From: a virus
Strand: one strand, 5' to 3'
Virus record (IMG/VR): IMGVR_UViG_3300020220_000304
Coordinates: 1-25,050 of that record
DNA length: 25,050 bases
This document shows, piece by piece, positions 20,369 to 25,050 of the stretch. How positions within the stretch are numbered: the first letter of the stretch is position 1; every line of letters begins with the position of its first letter. A program made the translations under genes and the position numbers. Below the pieces are notes generated by a model. The model saw nothing but the letters and a program-made list of their open reading frames with translations, had not been told where the DNA came from and ran no database searches.

Positions 20369-21040
20369 TTAAACAAATTTACATTGCCAACCAACCGTTT
20401 TTCCCTGTATTGGTTGGTAATGTGGATTTTTAGCCATCTCAGATAAAGTCCAACTAGAAATATTATGTTCTTTTGCAAAAGCAACAATTCCACCAGTAAC
20501 AATATATTGCTTTCCATCAGGATCTATTATTTCCCAAGTTTTAGCATTAGAATTATTTGAACCCTGATTTCTTTTTCTTGAGTATTCACCTATGATTTGT
20601 TTTGCTTCTACAGTATGGGTTTTACCAAACATGTTATTTTTTTCGCCAATACTTCTAATACGAGCTTTTTTCTTAAATTTTTCCATTTCTTCTTCTGTTT
20701 TATTTACCCACACTCTTTGATACTCATTTAGACCATCATAACCTTTTATTGTTCTTCTTTTTAAAATTTCTTCCGAACAACCACAACCGCCTTCATGAAT
20801 ATTATAGCCAATATTTCTATCCTGTGTGTTTAATAATTTAATCCAATATCTCTCTTTTTCATTTAATTCTGTTTCAGAAGAAGCAGTATCAATAACTTCT
20901 TTTAAAAAATTCTCTTTACCGTACTTGTTGATAGCAAAGTTGATTAAAATTCCCGAACCATAATACTCTGTTTTAAGAGTTAGTTCTTTTCCAACGTAAA
21001 TTTTTCCATTGATAAGATTAGTTGTTTTGTAGATATTCAT
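20369..21040 (-). CDS. GIY-YIG homing endonuclease behind the cREC gene
   Basis: A 223-residue endonuclease starting at the ATG at 21040 (GGAAAA 6 bases upstream); an in-frame ATG at 21070 has no ribosome site. GIY-YIG motif: IYKTTNLINGKIYVGK (residues 3-18), then EYYGSG, NKYGKENF and the Glu-rich helix ELNEKERYWIKLLN with the catalytic Glu. The middle has a NUMOD3-like NNMFGKTHTVEAKQIIGEYS. The C-terminal third has a NUMOD1/IENR1-like DNA-recognition segment (KTWEIIDPDGKQYIVTGGIVAFAKEHNISSWTLSEMAKN). A late-type octamer lies at 21153-21146, and the leader folds into three stem-loops. It separates cREC from an echo of the cREC 3' end. Confidence 0.9.
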   Translation of the reverse strand: MNIYKTTNLINGKIYVGKELTLKTEYYGSGILINFAINKYGKENFLKEVIDTASSETELNEKERYWIKLLNTQDRNIGYNIHEGGCGCSEEILKRRTIKGYDGLNEYQRVWVNKTEEEMEKFKKKARIRSIGEKNNMFGKTHTVEAKQIIGEYSRKRNQGSNNSNAKTWEIIDPDGKQYIVTGGIVAFAKEHNISSWTLSEMAKNPHYQPIQGKTVGWQCKFV

Positions 21041-21061
21041 AATAATTTTCCTATTGTATAA

Positions 21062-21129
21062 TTGTCTCAAGGGGACAACTGACTTTAATTCCTATTGTGT
21101 CAGCTTCAAAGAGGTCCGAACTCTTTGAA
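21062..21129. other. Three abutting stem-loops in the endonuclease leader
   Basis: TTGTC/GACAA (21062-21078, loop TCAAGGG), CTGAC/GTCAG (21079-21103) and TTCAAAGAG/CTCTTTGAA (21105-21129, loop GTCCGAA) follow each other with at most one base between. On - they lie in the 5' leader of the endonuclease mRNA. On + a TATAAT at 21057-21062 could start a short RNA through the second and third. Confidence 0.55.
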
Positions 21130-21145
21130 TTACCCTTATTATCTT

Positions 21146-21153
21146 TATTTATA
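21146..21153 (-). promoter_or_regulatory. T4-late-type promoter octamer for the endonuclease
   Basis: TATAAATA on -, 105 bases before the ATG at 21040, leaving a leader that contains the three stem-loops. Confidence 0.45.
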
Positions 21154-21225
21154 GCATTTCTAAGTTTTTCAAACAAAATTACCAGAAAAATTAATATTTT
21201 TTATATTTTTTTATCAACAACTTCA

Positions 21226-21273
21226 GACAATATTCAAAGCCTTTTAAATTCTTACATGAAGTCTAAAACTTGA
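21226..21273 (+). pseudogene. Diverged echo of the cREC 3' end
   Basis: Read in frame, this segment gives DNIQSLLNSYMKSKT and TGA. The end of the intact cREC gene (20314-20358) gives KNIDGLLTSYMKSK and TAA. Most base differences are silent (ATC/ATT, CTC/CTT, CTG/TTA, TCC/TCT, AAA/AAG, AAG/AAA), so this is a related coding sequence and not chance. Similarity does not extend further left. It lies directly beyond the GIY-YIG gene. Confidence 0.7.
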
Positions 21274-21350
21274 AGTGTTGTAAAAATGAACATAAATAAA
21301 AAACATTAGGTGCTGATTTATATACCTAATTAACGAAAGTGTGACAAAAA

Positions 21351-21369
21351 TACAACACTTGATGTTGTA
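21351..21369. promoter_or_regulatory. Operator-like palindrome at a -35
   Basis: TACAACA-CTTGA-TGTTGTA, an exact 7-base inverted repeat. Its right arm overlaps the -35 candidate TTGTAA (21365-21370) of the outer-membrane protein gene. This is a likely repressor or activator site. Confidence 0.5.
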
Positions 21370-21394
21370 AGTTTGATACAATTTTTTGTATAAT
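21365..21394 (+). promoter_or_regulatory. Promoter of the outer-membrane protein gene
   Basis: TTGTAA (21365-21370), 18-base spacer, TATAAT (21389-21394). The leader of about 110 bases contains TGGTAC (about 21432) and GTACCA (about 21490), which could pair just before the GGAG ribosome site. The gap 21274-21350 also has ATTAGGT (21305-21311) with ACCTAAT (21324-21330). Confidence 0.6.
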
Positions 21395-21509
21395 AGGTAA
21401 TATGGATTAACTCCTAATTTAGAAGTTTGAATGGTACTAAGAGCTTCGACAATTTGAAAATAAAAGAAATTTAACTCTAACTTATTTGTGTACCAAATGG
21501 AGAAAAAAA

Positions 21510-22211
21510 ATGAAAAAAATGTTATTGGCCGTAGCAGCAGCATTCGCACTTGGAGTGGCCGTCCCTTCTATTGCTCAAGCTGATGGCCTCAAAGCATCCG
21601 GAACAGCTGGTGTTCAGTCACGTTATGTTTATCGTGGTGTAGAAGACAATCAAGAGACTCCTGTTCTTTTGGCAACTGGTCAGGTATCTTACCTTTTTGT
21701 TCGTCTTGGTGGCGATGTCAGAACACTTAATATGAACGAGGACACTTCTCTTCTCAAGTGGAATGGTCATGCCGAGTTGTTTCATGATGTCTATGGTCAT
21801 GAGTTGAAGTTGGGTCTTGGTACTGATGAAGTGCTAAATTCTTCAAGTGAGATTTATGTTGGCGCAGCCGGTCCAATCCCATTGATTCCTTGGGGTTTGA
21901 AGTATGATGCAACTGTTTCCCGTTCCAATCAGCTTGGTGATGTTTGGTTGGATGGTGGTATTTCCAAGACTCTTGGTGATTTCACTCTTCGTGGTGGTCT
22001 CGCTGGTGGTTATTATGACAAGACTCGTTATCATAACGGACTTGAGACTGTTTCCGGAACTGTTACCTACAAATTGACTCAGGTTCCTCATTTGCAGAAT
22101 GGATCCATTAATCTTGGTGTTGTTCATCTTGTTGACGACAATCATATTGTTCGTGGTATCAGAACCAATGATGATAACATCTTCCAGGGTGGCGTAACCT
22201 TCACCTTCTAA
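21510..22211 (+). CDS. Outer-membrane beta-barrel protein with Sec signal (233 aa)
   Basis: The ATG at 21510 follows GGAG by 7 bases; an in-frame ATG at 21486 would place a useless extension before the signal. Residues 1-24 are a classical signal peptide (MKKMLLAVAAAFALGVAVPSIAQA, cut before Asp25). The mature part begins with SGTAGVQSRYVYRGVEDNQETPVL, like the proteobacterial TIGR02001 ('gcw_chp') outer-membrane family, whose hallmark is 'SdYvyRGvsq...pal'. It goes on with alternating beta strands rich in Gly/Thr/Leu and ends in FTF, the C-terminal Phe signal for barrel assembly. A phage-made surface protein may alter the host envelope, for instance to block superinfection. Codon use indicates high expression, and a strong terminator follows. 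Confidence 0.8.
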   Translation: MKKMLLAVAAAFALGVAVPSIAQADGLKASGTAGVQSRYVYRGVEDNQETPVLLATGQVSYLFVRLGGDVRTLNMNEDTSLLKWNGHAELFHDVYGHELKLGLGTDEVLNSSSEIYVGAAGPIPLIPWGLKYDATVSRSNQLGDVWLDGGISKTLGDFTLRGGLAGGYYDKTRYHNGLETVSGTVTYKLTQVPHLQNGSINLGVVHLVDDNHIVRGIRTNDDNIFQGGVTFTF

Positions 22212-22244
22212 TTTCCCACGTTTCAGTGTGAAATGGTAATTATA

Positions 22245-22282
22245 AATAAGGGTCATGCGAAAGTATGACCCTTATTTTTTTT
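22245..22282 (+). terminator. Intrinsic terminator after the outer-membrane protein
   Basis: AATAAGGGTCAT / ATGACCCTTATT, a 12-base-pair stem with an 8-base loop and a T-run. Confidence 0.9.
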
Positions 22283-22311
22283 GCTTTTTGGCATTTTTTT
22301 TGTATTAAAAA

Positions 22312-22319
22312 TATAAATA
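22312..22319 (+). promoter_or_regulatory. T4-late-type promoter octamer
   Basis: TATAAATA ending 37 bases before the ATG at 22357. Confidence 0.5.
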
Positions 22320-22356
22320 TTATAAAATGTAGTTTAGCAAAAGGAGTTACAAAATA

Positions 22357-22851
22357 ATGCGACTTATACTAGCTTTTAAACATACGCCAGATGATGGTAT
22401 TGCATGGTATTGGAGATGGGCGGCAAAAATAACTAAATGGGGGACAAAAAGTGATTTCTTTCATGTAGAGATTGCTATTGATGATAAATGGATTGGTGCT
22501 CATACTGAAAAAGGTATTGAAATCCACCCATTCCAAGAACTTTATGATAAAACTTTTGATTATTATGAACTCATTGTTGAGGATTTAACAGAAAGTCAAC
22601 ACATAAAGTTTTGGGAATTTGTAAAGGCTCAAGAGAAGACCGGTTATGATTGGAAGGGAATCTATCTGACTCAGGTTATAAAGATTGATTTGGAAAGCAA
22701 AAAGAAATGGTTCTGTAGTGAAATTGTTTCGAAAATATTACAGATGTTGTATGTCAAACCATTTATTGATATGAAACCTAGCAGAGCATCACCTCAAACT
22801 GTTTTCAATCTTATTATGAAACTTGGTGGAAGAAAAATTGATATGGATTAA
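22357..22851 (+). CDS. Permuted NlpC/P60 (YiiX-like) hydrolase (164 aa)
   Basis: A 164-residue papain-like enzyme of the circularly permuted NlpC/P60 type. The His comes first (DFFHVEIAI, His36 with Glu38), then W.GAH...GI.IHPF, then YDWKGIY and the Cys nucleophile in KKWFCSEIVSKILQ (Cys120), followed by the ASPQTVF segment typical of the fold. Such enzymes act on peptidoglycan peptides or lipid/amide bonds. With no signal peptide or cell-wall-binding domain it is not an obvious endolysin. AAAGGAG lies 9 bases before the ATG. It has a late-type promoter in front and a bidirectional terminator behind, and A-rich codon use, consistent with late expression in virion or lysis. Confidence 0.8.
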   Translation: MRLILAFKHTPDDGIAWYWRWAAKITKWGTKSDFFHVEIAIDDKWIGAHTEKGIEIHPFQELYDKTFDYYELIVEDLTESQHIKFWEFVKAQEKTGYDWKGIYLTQVIKIDLESKKKWFCSEIVSKILQMLYVKPFIDMKPSRASPQTVFNLIMKLGGRKIDMD

Positions 22852-22853
22852 AA

Positions 22854-22889
22854 AAATCCCTCAAACCATTATTATGATTTGAGGGATTT
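22854..22889. terminator. Bidirectional terminator
   Basis: AAATCCCTCAAA / TTTGAGGGATTT, a 12-base-pair stem with flanking A and T runs. It closes the + gene ending at 22851 and the - operon ending at 22894. Confidence 0.85.
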
Positions 22890-22893
22890 CTTT

Positions 22894-23049
22894 TTAACTT
22901 CTGCATATGTATTTCTTAAATCCTTTGCAAATCAAAAGAGAATTAACTGATTTGTTTTTATTACCTTTTTTCCTACAAAAACCACTTACCATACATTCGT
23001 GGTCAAAATACTCACAATAACCACAACATTTAGCGTGTTTAACTTTCAT
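22894..23049 (-). CDS. Cys-rich miniprotein, copy 2 (51 aa)
   Basis: A 51-residue protein starting MKVKHAKCCGYCEYFDHECM, with Cys at 8, 9, 12, 19, 26, 41 and 49. The pattern K.AKCC..CEYFDHE...GFCR..-NKN..VN..LIC..FK is shared with the gene just upstream (23046-23225), so the two are tandem duplicates. It is probably a small zinc-binding fold. Its ATG overlaps the upstream TGA (ATGA), so translation is coupled. It is the last gene of the groES operon. Confidence 0.75.
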   Translation of the reverse strand: MKVKHAKCCGYCEYFDHECMVSGFCRKKGNKNKSVNSLLICKGFKKYICRS

Positions 23050-23225
23050 TTCTTTAGCTCTTGCTCTTTATTATATTTTTGATGTTGCTTGAATTTACTA
23101 CAAATTAACCCCATATTAACTTGTCTGTTTTTATTACTTTCCTGTCTACAGAAACCATCTTTCTCCCATTCATGATCAAAATACTCACAAATAGCACAAC
23201 ACTTAGCTAGTTTAAGTTTAATCAT
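23046..23225 (-). CDS. Cys-rich miniprotein, copy 1 (59 aa)
   Basis: A 59-residue protein starting MIKLKLAKCCAICEYFDHEW, with Cys at 9, 10, 13, 26 and 42; it lacks two of the extra Cys found in copy 2 and has a longer charged tail (KQHQKYNKEQELKK). The shared CC..C...C...C set suggests one metal site. It starts two bases after the groES stop, with GAGAG inside the end of groES as ribosome site. No named family is recognised; similar short 'CxxCxYF' proteins occur in large phages, from memory. Confidence 0.75.
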   Translation of the reverse strand: MIKLKLAKCCAICEYFDHEWEKDGFCRQESNKNRQVNMGLICSKFKQHQKYNKEQELKK

Positions 23226-23227
23226 TT

Positions 23228-23500
23228 TTATTCTCTCACAATAGCAAATGCTTCATCAATCTCAAGAATCAGCAGTTTTTCACCATCAACTTCGACTTCT
23301 GTGCCAGAAAACTTTCCAAATAGAACTTTTGTACCAACATCTACATTAAAATCTTCTTTAGTTGTATCGTTAATAGCTACAATTGTTCCAACTGTAGGTT
23401 TATCTGCAGCATTGCCTGGAATAATGATACCAGTAGCAGTTTTCTTCTGAACCTCTTCCAATTTAACAACTATTTTTGTTCCAAGTGGCTCTAACTTCAT
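23228..23500 (-). CDS. groES: GroES-type co-chaperonin (90 aa)
   Basis: A 90-residue co-chaperonin that caps the GroEL ring. It begins MKLEPLGTKIVVK (start at 23500, where GGAG is 6 bases upstream; an in-frame ATG at 23512 overlaps that ribosome site). The mobile loop KKTATGIIIPGNAADKPTVG holds the hydrophobic III-Pro contact with GroEL, and VGTKVLFGKFSGTEVEVDGEKLLIL is the usual second half. It is of the normal bacterial type rather than the diverged T4 gp31 type. No GroEL is in the window, so it probably works with the host ring, as phage co-chaperonins do for capsid protein folding. It is the middle gene of a leftward operon. Confidence 0.95.
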   Translation of the reverse strand: MKLEPLGTKIVVKLEEVQKKTATGIIIPGNAADKPTVGTIVAINDTTKEDFNVDVGTKVLFGKFSGTEVEVDGEKLLILEIDEAFAIVRE

Positions 23501-23575
23501 TATTATCTCCATTAAATTAGTTTTTTAATGATTTTACAATTTTCATTGATAAAATCATACAACTCAAATTATAAA

Positions 23576-23887
23576 TTAAATAAACCTTTCTGGATATTGC
23601 TCAACTAATGTTTGATATTCCATAGCTATATCGAGAATACCTAGGTTATAAAGTTCAAAAATTTGATTATTAATAGTTTTTATCAAAACAGCTAAGGCTT
23701 CATTTTCGGTTTCAAACACATATTTTTGTGCTTTTCTTTTGGTCATCTTTCGTTGTCCCATTGTAACTTCCAGAACACAACATTTAGGAGTCATTCTAAT
23801 CAAAGTACCACAACGCAAACGACTTCTGTATCCAGAACCCTCAGTTGCCACATAATAGTATTGTTTGCCTTCAATGAAATTAGCCAA
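23576..23887 (-). CDS. Unknown basic protein (about 103 aa)
   Basis: The frame is open from 23938, but the only ribosome site (GGGAG, 23901-23897) sits 9 bases before a TTG at 23887, which overlaps the stop of the upstream gene. I take that TTG as the start; an ATG at 23938 lies well inside the other gene. The protein is rich in Lys/Arg (SRLRCGTLIRMTPKCCVLEV, GQRKMTKRKAQKYVF) with a helical C-terminal half. Beta strands with basic residues near the front suggest nucleic-acid binding, but no family is recognised. Confidence 0.55.
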   Translation of the reverse strand: MANFIEGKQYYYVATEGSGYRSRLRCGTLIRMTPKCCVLEVTMGQRKMTKRKAQKYVFETENEALAVLIKTINNQIFELYNLGILDIAMEYQTLVEQYPERFI

Positions 23888-24095
23888 ATAATTTCTCCCA
23901 TATAGTTTGCGGAATATCTTCTCTATTTTTATCAGCACGAGTAATTGCTTCCTCGATTTCAGTAATAGTGAACATAGCCCATTTTTCTACACCAGATGAA
24001 CTTTCAATCTTAACAGGGTAATACTCTGTTGCCGAACCGAACTTTCTGGCAGTGTTTTCCACCTTATTCTCAAGATAAATTTTACTCTTAGTCAT
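23880..24095 (-). CDS. Unknown small protein, first gene of the groES operon (71 aa)
   Basis: A 71-residue protein (MTKSKIYLENKVENTARKFG...) with SGVEKWAMFTITEIEEAITRADKNREDIP in the middle, ending TIWEKLFG. AAAGGA lies 8 bases before the ATG and a promoter at 24149-24177. No motif is recognised. It overlaps the start of the next gene by 8 bases, so the two are coupled. Confidence 0.65.
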   Translation of the reverse strand: MTKSKIYLENKVENTARKFGSATEYYPVKIESSSGVEKWAMFTITEIEEAITRADKNREDIPQTIWEKLFG

Positions 24096-24148
24096 AATTC
24101 AATTCCTTTTCTTGATTATTGGTAAATAATTGCTCAACCTATTATTTA

Positions 24149-24177
24149 ATTATACAATTCCTAATTCTTGTTCATAA
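24149..24177 (-). promoter_or_regulatory. Promoter of the leftward groES operon
   Basis: On -: TTATGA (24177-24172), 17-base spacer, TATAAT (24154-24149). Its -35 coincides with that of the divergent promoter at 24171-24199. Confidence 0.55.
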
Positions 24178-24199
24178 GATTTTTCTGTATTTGTATAAT
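24171..24199 (+). promoter_or_regulatory. Promoter of the EDxHD endonuclease gene
   Basis: TTCATA (24171-24176), 17-base spacer, TATAAT (24194-24199), 35 bases before the ATG. Confidence 0.55.
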
Positions 24200-24234
24200 A
24201 TTTTATAAGAACAAGTAGGAGAATTATTCATATA

Positions 24235-25050
24235 ATGGATCTCAAACAATATTGTCAAATACTACACGAAACAAAAAAATCTTATGCTTTCATATATCAA
24301 ATTAGAAAAGATAACTTGGAACACGAAATATTAAAAAATACAGCTTTTTTAGTTGATGATAGAATTAGTACAAGAGTTTATTGTATTCTTCATGATGTCA
24401 CGGAAATTCCAAAATGTGAATGTGGAAATCAATTGAGATTTAATCAATACTCGGCTGGATTTCACAGATTTTGTTCTGTCAAATGTTCATCAAATTCCGA
24501 TTACAAGCAAAATAAAATAAAAGAAACAAATCTTAAAAAGTTTGGTCATGAAAACGCTTTTCACTCTCCAAATGGAAGAGAATCATGGAATTGTTATGCA
24601 AATGATAATGAAAGAATTGATCAAGCAATGATTAAAATGAGTGATACATTAAAAGAAAAATACAATGTTGAGACAGTTAGAGAAGCACAACAGATTAGAA
24701 TGAAAATAGCATTAGAAGCAAATATAAAGAAACATGGGCGGCCATACAATAATAGAGAACAAGCTATAAAAAATAGAGATGAAAAGAAAATGATCGAGAC
24801 ATTAAAGAAAACTTGTATTGAAAAATACGGGGTGTATAACGCAATGCAAACACCAGAAATTTATAATAAAATGCAAAAAAGTGCATACAGAAAAAAAGAT
24901 TATGTTCTACCATCGGGCAAAGTAATAAAAGTTCAAGGGTACGAGCCTTTTGCCATAAACAAATTATTGTTGAATTTCAATGAAGAAGAAATTATTGCGG
25001 AAAATAAAGAAATGCCTATAATTTGGTATTTTGATAATGATAACAAAAAA
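24235..25050 (+). CDS. EDxHD/PDDEXK-like homing endonuclease, 3' end outside the window
   Basis: From the ATG at 24235 (AGGAG 12 bases upstream) 272 codons are open to the window end. Residues about 60-85 form a zinc ribbon (KCECGNQLRF...FCSVKC), followed by Lys-rich repeats with the 'KKFGHENAF', 'KEKYNVETV', 'KKHGRPYN' and 'EKYGVYNAM' pattern found in phage homing endonucleases. The last visible part, LPSGKVIKVQGYEPFAINKLL...MPIIWYFDND, matches the start of the nuclease domain of the I-Bth0305I-like EDxHD group, with Glu in GYE as first catalytic residue. The rest of the catalytic motif should lie just beyond the edge. It is a free-standing gene; its target is not visible. Confidence 0.75.
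   Translation, partial: MDLKQYCQILHETKKSYAFIYQIRKDNLEHEILKNTAFLVDDRISTRVYCILHDVTEIPKCECGNQLRFNQYSAGFHRFCSVKCSSNSDYKQNKIKETNLKKFGHENAFHSPNGRESWNCYANDNERIDQAMIKMSDTLKEKYNVETVREAQQIRMKIALEANIKKHGRPYNNREQAIKNRDEKKMIETLKKTCIEKYGVYNAMQTPEIYNKMQKSAYRKKDYVLPSGKVIKVQGYEPFAINKLLLNFNEEEIIAENKEMPIIWYFDNDNKK

Noticed and set aside
21105-21129. Y RNA because of the GTCCGAA sequence
   Set aside because: In Y RNAs this sequence is in the paired Ro-binding stem; here it is a hairpin loop and no matching 3' strand was found. Kept only as a remark.
22241-22248. An eighth TATAAATA octamer on +
   Set aside because: It runs into the stem of the terminator after the outer-membrane protein gene and is over 100 bases from the next start; a better-placed octamer exists at 22312.
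1-25050. CRISPR array, insertion sequence or integrase/attachment site
   Set aside because: No regularly spaced short repeats outside the tail fibre gene, no transposase, no integrase and no tRNA with a duplicated 3' end were seen.

Overview
The window looks like part of a large, strictly lytic, T4-like (myovirus-type) phage genome that is A+T-rich. The evidence is a tail-fibre gene with collagen-like HxH repeats, three free-standing homing endonucleases (two GIY-YIG, one EDxHD-like), a T4 Rnl1-type RNA ligase, a class III ribonucleotide reductase pair, phage-borne tRNAs, many small unknown genes with T4-style overlaps, and TATAAATA octamers (the T4 late-promoter core) in front of several genes. 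The host is probably a Gram-negative bacterium able to live without oxygen: the phage carries an outer-membrane beta-barrel protein with a Sec signal, a lipoprotein, NrdD/NrdG, and a two-CW/STAS protein of a kind I associate with deltaproteobacteria. The host assignment is inference.

Layout. 1-2740: small unknown genes, including a lipoprotein (578) and a one-TM peptide (832). 2811-5526: an RNA ligase 1 gene in two pieces (3180-4022 and 4968-5498) separated by a GIY-YIG endonuclease gene. 5584-7114: purM followed by a complete one-piece tmRNA gene. 7190-9898: unknown genes, a structured intergenic stretch and a full Ro60 (TROVE-vWA) gene closed by a strong terminator. 9998-12847: two probable virion or internal-head genes on + and the tail fibre on -, whose reading frame is broken by one in-frame TAG. 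12996-16309: two-CW/STAS protein, small HTH protein, then nrdD-nrdG. 16317-19819 (-): unknown gene, tRNA-Asn and tRNA-Thr, and a 643-residue Pro-rich protein. 19862-21273: cREC-family gene with a GIY-YIG gene behind it and, beyond that, a diverged echo of the cREC 3' end. 21351-22889: outer-membrane protein and a permuted NlpC/P60-like hydrolase. 22894-24095 (-): an operon with groES and two tandem Cys-rich miniproteins. 24235-end: start of an EDxHD-type endonuclease.

How the genes fit together. A large share of the recognisable genes deal with damaged RNA or stalled translation: Rnl1 ligase (seals cut tRNAs), a cREC protein (family predicted to act on cyclic-phosphate RNA ends), Ro60 (RNA quality control), tmRNA (ribosome rescue) and two tRNAs. 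This reads as a counter-defence set against host RNases. purM and nrdDG supply nucleotides; GroES supports folding of phage proteins.

Two expression classes seem visible. Genes behind sigma70-like, often extended -10 promoters (2878, 4968, 8112, 19862, 21510) use more G/C-ending codons and AAG. Several genes behind TATAAATA (1381, 4097, 10037, 12609, 17448, 22357) are more A-rich and use AAA. Several genes shorter than 60 codons are reported here (832, 7680, 22894, 23046).
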